A DNA stretch of 64,000 bases from DATJGF01 sp035495315 (lineage in GTDB: Bacteria > Verrucomicrobiota > Verrucomicrobiia > Limisphaerales > UBA8199), in the NCBI GenBank assembly GCA_035495315.1, contig DATJGF010000158.1, forward strand, positions 11,378 through 75,377. The letters are read 5' to 3'. The position numbers were made by a program, and so were the translations under genes. How positions within the stretch are numbered: position 1 is the stretch's first letter; the number at the start of each line of letters is the position of its first letter. This document shows positions 51,029 to 58,953 of the stretch, in pieces. Under the pieces are notes generated by a model. That model was given only the letters and a program-made list of their open reading frames with translations, did no database searches and was not told the DNA's origin.

Positions 51029-52994
51029 CGACCCTCCCCTTGTCCTGCAGCGGTACCGGTTGCAGCACCACCGACGCATGCCCTGGTATATGCCAACAAC
51101 GCTCCGCTGTTACCTCAGGTGTACCCAGCCCGCCAAATCGTGGTTCTTCACTCGACCAAAGCAAGTTCCACCAACAACCTTCGAAGGGAGCCAGCAACGG
51201 TTCAGCTATCGACTCGAGCTCCAACTCCAATCCCAGGTTCACGATCAACAAGCGATCCTGCGCTATGCCCCCGAAGAAACGCAGTACGAAAGCTTCCGGT
51301 CCGAGCACCGCACCATCCACCTTGACATGGTCCCCGAGCGAAAAAACCGGATCTTCACGACGCAACCTCAAAAGTTCCCGGTGAAGCTCATAAAAGTGCC
51401 GATGCTTTTGGCGCTCGGTCAGATCGAGCTTGCATCGAAGAAAGGTCTCGGGCGAACCGGGATCGGCCAACACCGACTCGGATTCGGGTCGCGCGATGCT
51501 TCGAAATTGGTGAAGGAAATCTCTTCGGCCATTTGCGACCAGCCGTGAGAGGTTGGGATTGTGATCGGCGAAATAGAGGAAGGGTGCTGAGGAGGCAAAC
51601 TCTTGCCCTTGAAAGAGCATCGGCGTAGCGGGCGCCAACAGCAAGAGGCCTGTCAGTGAGCGCAATCGACCTGGGTCGGTCAATTGATGCAGGCGCGCGC
51701 CGTATAGCGAATTAGCGACTTGATCGTGATTTTCGAGGAAGGTGACAAACCGATCTGGTGTGATATCCCAGGCCGGGGTGCCGCGGCGCTGCCGTTGCCA
51801 GGCATACCATTGGCCTTGATAAAGGTAGCCCCATTTTATTGCCGAGATGAACTCCTGCGGGCACCCGCGGTATCCGGAATAATAGGCTTCACTGCGCCCA
51901 GTCAACGCCACGCACGCACTATGATGGAAATCATCGTTCCAAAGCGCGTTCAGTCCGAACCCTCCGTCTTCGGGGGCTCGCACCAGGCGAGTGTGTTGAG
52001 GTTCATTTTCAGCGGCGATAAAGGTTGCTCGCCCTCTCGCCGCCGAGCGCACCGCCTGGCTGATCTCCGCCAGGATGTGAACGGTCGATGCGTCGAAAAT
52101 CTGTTGCGTCGCGTCCAATCGCAACCCATCAAAATGAAACTCGTCAGTCCAGTAACTTGCGTTAGTGGTGAAAAATTCTCTCACTGGGCCTGAATTGTTC
52201 CCGTCAAAATTTAGCGCGTCACCCCATTCATTTGCGTAGCGATCCGTGAAATAGTCCGGTGAGAATTCTTTCAAGTAGTTGCCGTCGGGCCCAAGATGGT
52301 TATACACGACGTCAAGGATCACACCGAGGCCAAGCTCGTGCGCTCGATTGATAAAGGCGCGCAATTCGTCAGGGGATCCATAGAGCCGGCTCGGCGCGAA
52401 CAGGTTCACGCCATCATAACCCCAGCCGAATCGCCCGACAAAATCGGCCACCGGCATTAATTCGATCACCGTAATACCGAGGTTCTTCAGTTCGGCCAAT
52501 TCTGCCGTCGCCGCGCCCAACGTGCCTTCGCGTGTAAAGGTCCCCAGGTGCATTTCGTACAACACCTGACCGTTGCGGGGAACTCCCTGCCACCCCTGAT
52601 CGGTCCAGATGAAGCGTTCCGGCGCGATGATCTGCGAAGGTCCGTGAGGCCCGTCGGGCTGAAACCGTGAGGCTGGATCCGGAAAAGAACCAGTCGAGAG
52701 GCGAAACTTGTACAACATTCCGGGTTTTGCTTCCGGCAAAAAGCCCGAGAAATATCCATGTTCTTCCGGCTCGAGGTCTACCAGCTCCATTTGCTCGCGT
52801 CGGAACCTGGCCTCCTCTGCCAACTCGACCGCAACCCGGCTCGAGTTTGGTGCCCAAACCCGGAAATGGACACCACCGCCCGCGATCGGTTCAGTCCCTA
52901 TCGGGAACCGTCTGGTTATTCGTGGTGACTTGGGGTGTTCGACCGCGGCGGGCTGCTTGCCGGCTGAAGGGGGAACGGTCGGTTTTGTGCTCAT
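50979..52994 (-). CDS. treZ: Malto-oligosyltrehalose trehalohydrolase
   Basis: This 671-residue GH13 enzyme releases trehalose from maltooligosyl-trehalose. It has the N-terminal CBM48-like sandwich ('GGVHFRVWAPNSSRVAVEL') and the barrel motifs 'VLYEMHLGTFTREGTLGAAT', 'VIELMPVADFVGRFGWGYD', 'LGVILDVVYNHLGPDGNYL', 'DEFHFDGLRLDATQQIFD' (catalytic Asp), 'ATFIAAENEPQH' (acid Glu) and 'FLENHDQVANS'. Family length is usually about 560-620, and the C-terminal 40 residues here are an unconserved tail. It heads a two-gene unit with the debranching enzyme. Confidence 0.95.
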   Translation of the reverse strand: MSTKPTVPPSAGKQPAAVEHPKSPRITRRFPIGTEPIAGGGVHFRVWAPNSSRVAVELAEEARFRREQMELVDLEPEEHGYFSGFLPEAKPGMLYKFRLSTGSFPDPASRFQPDGPHGPSQIIAPERFIWTDQGWQGVPRNGQVLYEMHLGTFTREGTLGAATAELAELKNLGITVIELMPVADFVGRFGWGYDGVNLFAPSRLYGSPDELRAFINRAHELGLGVILDVVYNHLGPDGNYLKEFSPDYFTDRYANEWGDALNFDGNNSGPVREFFTTNASYWTDEFHFDGLRLDATQQIFDASTVHILAEISQAVRSAARGRATFIAAENEPQHTRLVRAPEDGGFGLNALWNDDFHHSACVALTGRSEAYYSGYRGCPQEFISAIKWGYLYQGQWYAWQRQRRGTPAWDITPDRFVTFLENHDQVANSLYGARLHQLTDPGRLRSLTGLLLLAPATPMLFQGQEFASSAPFLYFADHNPNLSRLVANGRRDFLHQFRSIARPESESVLADPGSPETFLRCKLDLTERQKHRHFYELHRELLRLRREDPVFSLGDHVKVDGAVLGPEAFVLRFFGGIAQDRLLIVNLGLELELESIAEPLLAPFEGCWWNLLWSSEEPRFGGLGTPEVTAERCWHIPGHASVVLQPVPLQDKGRVDGGETDPSNRSETSTT

Positions 52995-53089
52995 TTTCTA
53001 TTCTCAAGTTGTCCAGAAACCAGCTTGATGCAAGTAGGAGAATCCCCGGCGCTTTCCAACCATGCCCGAATGGAGGTTGACAACCTGCG

Positions 53090-53881
53090 TTACTTCAACA
53101 GCAGAAGGAATATAAGGATCGCGATTCCAATACGATACCAGCCAAACACAATGAACGTATGTGTCTGGATGTAACGTAAAAGCCACTTTACCGCGACGAA
53201 CGACACCAATGCCGCGACCAAAAAACCAAGCACCAGCATCGCCCAGTTCTCGCCCGTGGTCCCCGCCGGGTGTCTTATCTCCTTAAGGATCTTCCAGCCC
53301 CCGGCTGCAAGCATCGTGGGAATACCAACCAGGAACGTGTATTCAGTCGCCGCGACACGGTCCAGCCCCAGGATTAATGCCAGCAGGATTGTCGCGCCCG
53401 AACGCGAAGTTCCCGGAAAAGCCGCCGCGATCAACTGGCCCAGTCCTACCGCAACCACCACCAACCAGGTGATTTCTTTATGTCGCGCCCGGCCACGCAG
53501 CCACGTCTCGACAACAACAAATCCAATGCCGCCAATGAGCAGGGCCCACGCGACGGGCTGTAGTTGCTCTGGAAGCTTAAAGCCCTTCTTTTCCAGAATA
53601 AATCCGCCAACCCCGGTGATTCCAAATGCCACCAGGACCTTTAGCAGGTAATCCTGAGTGGCCTTCTCCCGCCATTGAAAAAAGAACTGGTGCAGCCGTT
53701 GAGGAAATAACGGGAGTACAGCGAGAACAGCGCCGCACTGGATAACAACATTGAACAGATCACTTTGCCGCAGGTGCAACCAGTGCTCGGCTATCAGCAG
53801 GTGTCCGGTCGATGAAACGGGCAGGAACTCCGTGATTCCTTCAACGATGCCCAACAGCACGACAGCAATCCAAACTGGCAT
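53090..53881 (-). CDS. uppP: Undecaprenyl-diphosphatase
   Basis: The 263-residue polytopic enzyme recycles the lipid carrier of cell-wall synthesis by hydrolysing undecaprenyl diphosphate. The BacA/UppP motifs are clear: 'LLGIVEGITEFLPVSSTGHL' near the start, and 'LIAAAFPGTSRSGATILLAL' with the PGxSRSG motif. About seven helices are present. Overproduction of this family gives bacitracin resistance in other bacteria. It is divergent from carB, with about 100 bases between. Confidence 0.96.
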   Translation of the reverse strand: MPVWIAVVLLGIVEGITEFLPVSSTGHLLIAEHWLHLRQSDLFNVVIQCGAVLAVLPLFPQRLHQFFFQWREKATQDYLLKVLVAFGITGVGGFILEKKGFKLPEQLQPVAWALLIGGIGFVVVETWLRGRARHKEITWLVVVAVGLGQLIAAAFPGTSRSGATILLALILGLDRVAATEYTFLVGIPTMLAAGGWKILKEIRHPAGTTGENWAMLVLGFLVAALVSFVAVKWLLRYIQTHTFIVFGWYRIGIAILIFLLLLK

Positions 53882-53979
53882 CCGGGGTAGAGACGAAAAA
53901 AAGATCAGGATGGCAAGAGTTAAAGCGGAGCAAAAGAGCTGACATTGGGTTCAGAATGTAGTTAATTCTCCCGGCTTTT

Positions 53980-55485
53980 ATGCCGAAGCGCACCGACATT
54001 CATTCCGTACTGATCATTGGCGCCGGGCCGATTATAATCGGCCAGGCGTGTGAATTTGACTATTCCGGCACTCAGGCGTGCAAGGCATTAAAGGAAGAGG
54101 GCTATCGCGTGATCCTGGTCAACTCCAATCCCGCCACGATCATGACGGACCCGGAGTTTGCGGATCGCACTTATATCGAGCCGATCACACCCGAGTGCGT
54201 GGAAAAAATCATTGCCCGGGAGATTGAAGAACTGAAGCGTACCGGCGCTCAAGGCAAACTGGTGCTACTGCCGACTCTTGGTGGGCAAACCGCGCTGAAT
54301 ACAGCCATGGCATTGTTCCGTCGTGGCACTCTCGACAAGTACAGCGTCGAGATGATCGGTGCGAATGCCAAAGCGATTGAACGTGGCGAAGACCGTCAGG
54401 TATTCAAGGACTTGATGATCGCAATCGGGCTGGACGTTCCGATCAGCGGAACCGCTCACACACTGGAAGAAGCCCGACAGATCGGGGAGCGTATTGGCCG
54501 GTTTCCCTTGATCATCCGCCCCGCTTTCACCTTGGGCGGCACCGGTGGTGGAATTGGTTACAACCGGGAAGAATTCGAAGAAATCGCCAAAAGAGGGCTC
54601 GAGCTATCACCGGTATCTGAAATCCTGATTGAGGAATCGTTGTTGGGTTGGAAAGAGTTCGAGATGGAGGTGATGCGGGATCGCAAAGATAACTGCGTAA
54701 TTATCTGCTCAATCGAGAACTTTGATCCGATGGGCATTCACACCGGCGATTCCATCACAGTCGCTCCGATCCAGACGCTGACGGATAAAGAATACCAGAT
54801 TATGCGGGATGCGTCCTTTGCCGTCATCCGAGCCGTGGGCGTGGAGACGGGCGGTTCCAATATCCAATTCGCCGTCAATCCTGACAACGGCCGGATGGTG
54901 ATTATTGAGATGAATCCGCGCGTCTCCCGCTCTTCGGCTTTAGCTTCGAAAGCGACCGGCTTTCCGATTGCAAAAATTGCCGCGAAACTCGCGATTGGTT
55001 ACCTGCTGGATGAAATCAAGAACGACATTACCCGCGAGACTCCGGCCAGTTTTGAACCGACTATCGATTATGTCGTCACGAAGATCCCGCGATTTGCTTT
55101 TGAAAAATTTCCTCAAGCCGATCCAACACTGAACACCCAAATGAAAAGTGTCGGCGAAGCCATGGCCATTGGCCGGACCTTTAAAGAATCACTACAAAAG
55201 GCTCTGCGTTCGCTCGAAATCGGGCGCTATGGTCTGGGTGGCGATGGAAAGCCCTGGCGCTTTGGTGACAAGGTCTATGGCGATCGGGAGGTTCTTCCGC
55301 GGGAACTCATCCTGCGCAAGCTGAGCGTGCCGAATGCCGAACGGATTTTTTTTCTGCGACACGCGTTGCGTGCCGGCTTCACTCTCGAGGAACTGTTTCA
55401 ATTGACGAAGATCGACCGTTGGTTTTTGACCCAGATTAAAGAATTAGTGGATTTTGAAGAAGAACTGGCTGCGGCAAGGCACTAG
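53980..55485 (+). CDS. carB: Carbamoyl-phosphate synthase large subunit, N-terminal half only
   Basis: The 501-residue product is very similar to the start of E. coli CarB: 'PKRTDIHSVLIIGAGPIIIG', 'ACEFDYSGTQACKALKEEGY', 'FTLGGTGGGIGYNREEFEEI', 'ETGGSNIQFAVNPDNGRMVI' and 'MNPRVSRSSALASKATGFPI'. That is the first ATP-grasp (carboxyphosphate) domain. It ends in the oligomerisation domain at 'LTQIKELVDFEEELAAARH'. Full CarB is about 1070 residues, with a second ATP-grasp domain for carbamate phosphorylation, and no such sequence follows. The clean stop and absence of downstream homology suggest a split gene, as in some archaea and Aquifex. The other half would be elsewhere. Confidence 0.92.
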   Translation: MPKRTDIHSVLIIGAGPIIIGQACEFDYSGTQACKALKEEGYRVILVNSNPATIMTDPEFADRTYIEPITPECVEKIIAREIEELKRTGAQGKLVLLPTLGGQTALNTAMALFRRGTLDKYSVEMIGANAKAIERGEDRQVFKDLMIAIGLDVPISGTAHTLEEARQIGERIGRFPLIIRPAFTLGGTGGGIGYNREEFEEIAKRGLELSPVSEILIEESLLGWKEFEMEVMRDRKDNCVIICSIENFDPMGIHTGDSITVAPIQTLTDKEYQIMRDASFAVIRAVGVETGGSNIQFAVNPDNGRMVIIEMNPRVSRSSALASKATGFPIAKIAAKLAIGYLLDEIKNDITRETPASFEPTIDYVVTKIPRFAFEKFPQADPTLNTQMKSVGEAMAIGRTFKESLQKALRSLEIGRYGLGGDGKPWRFGDKVYGDREVLPRELILRKLSVPNAERIFFLRHALRAGFTLEELFQLTKIDRWFLTQIKELVDFEEELAAARH

Positions 55486-55541
55486 GCGCCAGCCCTATCC
55501 AGTTCGCAACCACAGACGATTGGTTTGAGACGGCCGGCCGT

Positions 55542-56720
55542 TTACGCAAACAGCGGCCATTTGAAAGTCGTTTCAATATTTACTTTGCGTCCTGTGCGCG
55601 CCGATTCGTGACAAGCATTCATCACTTCCAACACATGCAAAGCGTGTTCTGGTGTGATCAGGCTCGGTTTGCCGGTTAGCAAACATTCCGCGACGTAGCT
55701 CGCACCGCCGACCCAATTGTATTTGCCCGGGTCTTTGCAGAAGGTCTCCAGCACCGCTTCACCCTGGGAAGCAATGTCCACCCCGCCTGGCCCCCAATCC
55801 CAGCCCTGCATGTGCATCGTCCCTTTGGTGCCGGTCACATCAATCGTGTAAAGCTGCCGACCCTCGCCGGCCAGCCGCTCGCCGTCGAAATATACAAACC
55901 CGGTTTGCACGTGCGAGAGGACGCCGTTGCCATGATTCATGATCAACATCGTGTTTTCATCCGCTTCCACCTTGACTTCACCCTGGTCTTCGACTTTCCG
56001 GGTCGGATTAATAATCGTCTCCATGCCGACAACTTCTTTTACCGGGCCGAGCAAACCAGTGAAAGTAGTGACGTTATAGACTCCGAGGTCGTACAGGCTG
56101 CCGCCACCTTTTTGGTAAAACCATCCCGACCAACCGGGACCACCGTGGCCATAAGTCCCGTGGCCAGCAGTCACTTTGCCGATTTTTCCGCTGTTCATAG
56201 TGTCCACCATGAACTTGAACTGCGGGCTAGTCACGCACGTGGGCGAGCCCCAGATATGAACGCCATTGCGTTTGGCCAACGCTAAAAGTTCGCTGGCAAA
56301 ACTGACTTCAAGTGCCATCGGTTTCTCGGACCATACGTTGCGTTTGGCTTCGAGTGCCTTCTTATTGACGGGTCCATGCGACGGCATGGAAGTGGTGTTA
56401 ACCAATAAATCGAAAGGCACCCCCGCAAGCTGTTCTTCGATGTTCGGGTAGATATTAGGTACCTTGAATTGTTGCGCCCGTTTCTTGGCTCGCTCCGGAA
56501 TGATGTCGCAGACGCTGACGACCTCGATAATTGGGTTCGAAGTCAGGTTGGGAAGGTACGAACCGGAAACATTCCCACAACCAATGTAGCCGATGCGGAT
56601 CTTTCCGGTCGGGGCTGGGTTGCTCGATTCGGCGCCGAGTAGAGCAGGGGCTGCGGCAGCCGCAGTACTGAGCACGGCGGTGTTTTTGATAAACTGACGG
56701 CGGTCAATGTTTTGTTTCAT
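55542..56720 (-). CDS. Tat-exported Gfo/Idh/MocA oxidoreductase
   Basis: From the ATG at 56720 the protein has 392 residues. It begins with a twin-arginine signal ('IDRRQFIKNTAVLS', then an Ala-rich stretch) and continues with the Rossmann 'KIRIGYIGCGNVSGSYLPNL' and 'VWSEKPMALEVSFASELLAL' (EKP motif). The C-terminal sheet domain has 'GGSLYDLGVYNVTTFTGLLG'. Such enzymes oxidise or reduce sugars with tightly bound NAD. Some oxidise glycosides at C3 to feed DUF1080-type hydrolases, and one of these (57328) is nearby. Frame extension to 56816 reads only the ATGACGA repeat array and is rejected as coding. Confidence 0.92.
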   Translation of the reverse strand: MKQNIDRRQFIKNTAVLSTAAAAAPALLGAESSNPAPTGKIRIGYIGCGNVSGSYLPNLTSNPIIEVVSVCDIIPERAKKRAQQFKVPNIYPNIEEQLAGVPFDLLVNTTSMPSHGPVNKKALEAKRNVWSEKPMALEVSFASELLALAKRNGVHIWGSPTCVTSPQFKFMVDTMNSGKIGKVTAGHGTYGHGGPGWSGWFYQKGGGSLYDLGVYNVTTFTGLLGPVKEVVGMETIINPTRKVEDQGEVKVEADENTMLIMNHGNGVLSHVQTGFVYFDGERLAGEGRQLYTIDVTGTKGTMHMQGWDWGPGGVDIASQGEAVLETFCKDPGKYNWVGGASYVAECLLTGKPSLITPEHALHVLEVMNACHESARTGRKVNIETTFKWPLFA

Positions 56721-56741
56721 AGCAGTGTTGGGTTTTAATAA

Positions 56742-56818
56742 ATGACGAATGACGAATGACGAATGACGAATGACGGACCCATCTGATGTGTTGAAAGCGT
56801 TTTCGTCATTCGTCATTT
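56742..56818. repeat. ATGACGA inverted repeat array (copy 2)
   Basis: About 34 bases of tandem ATGACGA on the left face about 17 bases of its reverse complement on the right across a 26-base spacer. It lies between the four-helix-bundle gene and the Gfo/Idh gene and forms a long potential hairpin. The four-helix-bundle stop codon falls at its right edge. Confidence 0.8.
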
Positions 56819-57303
56819 TATTTTTCTCGCGGTGTCCTGCGCAAAATGGCAGAGAAAATTAAGTGCAGTTCTTTTGCTTCTTGCCAAAGCACTCGGGCCG
56901 TAGGTCTTAGGGTTGGAACCGCCTTTACGATCATCCGGAGTTGGAATTTGGTTTCGCGAGCTTCCTTTCGGCATATAGCGATATTCTTCCGGAACTCATT
57001 CCGAGAATAAGCATCATCAGCTTCACAGTAATTTGCTCCGATACTGGTCCCGGCCCCTACTAGTTGATCGATTAGCCTGTTTGTCACAGGCCCTTGCGGA
57101 ATTGTGATCGCAAATTCAATAACCGCCTCTCCAAATTTCGCTGTTCGTTCCTCCAAATCATAAATTCGCGCGTTGTTTTCCGGAGTTTCCCTCAAGGTAA
57201 TAGTCTCGGCGGCATCCGCTCCCCAAAAAGCCTCGTCAGCCTCTTCTTGCGGTTTTGAAACCAAATACTCCTTGGCCGCTTCGCGTTTTTCCTCATTCGT
57301 CAT
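56818..57303 (-). CDS. Four-helix-bundle (23S rRNA intervening-sequence type) protein
   Basis: The 161-residue product has, from about residue 46, the family pattern 'YDLEERTAKFGEAVIEFA', 'LIDQLVGAGTSIGANYCEAD', 'NIAICRKEARETKFQLRMI', typical of small four-helix-bundle proteins first found in rRNA intervening sequences. The molecular role is unknown. Many copies occur in some genomes as mobile-like single genes. The start ATG and stop codon both lie in ATGACGA repeat arrays that flank it. The first 45 residues are acidic and not conserved in the core. Confidence 0.82.
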   Translation of the reverse strand: MTNEEKREAAKEYLVSKPQEEADEAFWGADAAETITLRETPENNARIYDLEERTAKFGEAVIEFAITIPQGPVTNRLIDQLVGAGTSIGANYCEADDAYSRNEFRKNIAICRKEARETKFQLRMIVKAVPTLRPTARVLWQEAKELHLIFSAILRRTPREK

Positions 57304-57326
57304 TCGTCATTCGTCATTCGTCATTT
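57290..57326. repeat. ATGACGA repeat array (copy 3)
   Basis: About five copies of the reverse-complement unit (TCGTCAT/ATTCG phase) lie between the DUF1080 stop and the four-helix-bundle start. The four-helix-bundle ATG is inside the array. No clear opposite arm is present here. Confidence 0.75.
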
Positions 57327-57327
57327 C

Positions 57328-57960
57328 TTAGGGCAGTTCCTTCACTCTCAGATTGCGATGCCTCACGATCTTCCCATCGTTGTAATTCTGCAGGCCGATA
57401 TAGCCGAAATCGGTACGGTGCTTTGGATCGATCCAGGTCATGGTGACTTCGCCATTCATGCGCACCGTGTATTGTTGCCCGATGCAGGTGACTTCGTATT
57501 CATTCCATTGTCCTAATGGTTTGGTATTGGCACGCGTTGATGCTTGAAAAGGGTAAATTGAGCCGGTGCGCCACGTCGGATCCTTCGGGTTGGGATCGCC
57601 AATTTCCATTTCGTGGCCCTGGTGGACTGCATTCCACGGATCATCCTTCGGATCCGGAAAGCGCACGAACACGCCGGAATCAGCAATGTCTTCTTCCTGG
57701 ATGAATTCGCCGCGCAGAACAAAGTTGGTGAACTGACCGCCGCTGTACCACCAGAGTCCCATTCCACCTACACCCGTCGCGACCCCGTTGGTAAATACAA
57801 AGTGGCCTGGTCCGCATTGACGCCACTGTTTAAGGGCTTGCTCGGAAAAAAGTGGCATGAAGCCATCCTTTGGCGAAGCGACATCGGCTGCGTTGACCCC
57901 GATACCTGTGACCAGGAGAAGAAGGATAAAGAATGACGAATGACGAATGACGAATGACAA
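57328..57960 (-). CDS. Secreted single-domain DUF1080 protein
   Basis: The DUF1080 fold is seen in 'DGFMPLFSEQALKQWRQCGP', 'NFVLRGEFIQEEDIADSGVF', 'VRFPDPKDDPWNAVHQGHEM' and 'QWNEYEVTCIGQQYTVRMNG'. From the TTG at 57960 the 210-residue product has a compact signal peptide in which 'SFVIRHSSF' is the translated ATGACGA repeat and 'FILLLLVTGIGVNA' the hydrophobic and cleavage region. ATG starts at 58017 or 58002 give a longer basic N-terminus. The family hydrolyses 3-keto-glycosides. It lies between a Gfo/Idh enzyme and an RpiR regulator, so it probably belongs to one sugar pathway. Confidence 0.85.
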   Translation of the reverse strand: MSFVIRHSSFFILLLLVTGIGVNAADVASPKDGFMPLFSEQALKQWRQCGPGHFVFTNGVATGVGGMGLWWYSGGQFTNFVLRGEFIQEEDIADSGVFVRFPDPKDDPWNAVHQGHEMEIGDPNPKDPTWRTGSIYPFQASTRANTKPLGQWNEYEVTCIGQQYTVRMNGEVTMTWIDPKHRTDFGYIGLQNYNDGKIVRHRNLRVKELP

Positions 57961-58019
57961 AGCCAAATCCCGGGGGTTCGTCTTCCATTCGTCGTTCGTC
58001 ATTCGTTCATTCGTCATTT
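57931..58019. repeat. ATGACGA inverted repeat array (copy 4)
   Basis: Left arm about 57931-57959 and right arm about 57986-58019 are opposite orientations of the 7-bp unit with a 26-base spacer. The array supplies part of the DUF1080 signal peptide and the last codons and stop of the RpiR-type regulator. Confidence 0.8.
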
Positions 58020-58756
58020 ACAGCCTCCACGCCTATCCGGCTGAACAAAGCATCCAACACGGCCAACTGGCAAATTCGCGGAGCGATCGCATAACTTCCA
58101 CGAGCCGGTTCAACCGCTTGCGTCGCTAACAGCACGTCGACGGCTCGAGCCAGTTCGCTGGCGGGTTCATTCGTCAGGCCAATACTCTTCACTCCAGCCT
58201 CGCGCGCCTGTGTGACTACCTGCACGGGAAACCGGGTCTCACCCGAGTGTGAAATGGCCAGCACCACAATTCCGGTGACCGGTGCGGTAAAGGCAAAGCT
58301 TGCCATTTGCTCATTTTCAACGGGTAGCGCTTGCTTGCCCATGGTAAATAAGACGTCCATCGCGACAGTCGCGATACCGAACGAAGCCCCTACCCCGGCC
58401 AGAACGATGCGTTGAGCGGTTCGAATCAATTTTTCCGCCTGTTGCATAGAAGCCTCGGCAGCCTGCAGGCTGGCGCAAATATCATCTTTGTAACTATCTT
58501 GATTTGTGGGAACCGCCTGGACGGTGCCGGTGGTGAATTCGCGCAGCACGTGATATTTGAGATCTTGAAAGCCATCAAAACCCGCCGCACGGCAGGCCCG
58601 CATCACTGTCGCATCGCTGGTTTCGCATGAGAGCGCAACATCGCGCAGACTCTTCTCGGCGACCAACCCAAGATTTCGCAGCAAGCGACGAGTCGTCTCG
58701 GCTTCGCTCGGCCGCATGCGTTTGAGCCGCAACTGGAGTGTGTCTCTGACGCGCAC
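58007..58756 (-). CDS. RpiR/MurR-type transcriptional regulator
   Basis: From the GTG at 58756 the protein has 249 residues. It has an N-terminal HTH_6 domain ('AEKSLRDVALSCETSDATVM', then 'RACRAAGFDGFQDLKYHVLR') and a SIS sugar-phosphate-binding domain ('RIVLAGVGASFGIATVAMDV', 'IVVLAISHSGETRFPVQVV'). Such regulators bind phosphosugars and control sugar catabolism. It is divergent from the Gfo/Idh gene at 58954 and upstream of the DUF1080 gene, the probable targets. The last three residues and stop are read from the ATGACGA array. An ATG at 58897 is also inside an array and is rejected. Confidence 0.88.
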   Translation of the reverse strand: MRVRDTLQLRLKRMRPSEAETTRRLLRNLGLVAEKSLRDVALSCETSDATVMRACRAAGFDGFQDLKYHVLREFTTGTVQAVPTNQDSYKDDICASLQAAEASMQQAEKLIRTAQRIVLAGVGASFGIATVAMDVLFTMGKQALPVENEQMASFAFTAPVTGIVVLAISHSGETRFPVQVVTQAREAGVKSIGLTNEPASELARAVDVLLATQAVEPARGSYAIAPRICQLAVLDALFSRIGVEAVNDE

Positions 58757-58812
58757 GCGACGAGGATATAAATCATTGTTGCATATGCAACCGAAAAACG
58801 TTACAGCCTGGA

Positions 58813-58918
58813 ACGAAATGACGAAAGACGGAACGACGAATGACGAATTAATGCTCTCACGATCATTAGCCAGCGTTTTCTTTTCGTCATTCGTCATTCC
58901 CTATTCGTCATTCATTTT
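58813..58918. repeat. ATGACGA inverted repeat array (copy 5, degenerate)
   Basis: A degenerate left arm (about 58813-58849) and a clearer right arm (about 58882-58916) lie in the divergent promoter region between the RpiR regulator and the Gfo/Idh gene. The spacer is about 32 bases. Confidence 0.75.
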
Positions 58919-58953
58919 CCACAAGTTCACCGAAGTTTGTAACAATTGCTGAA

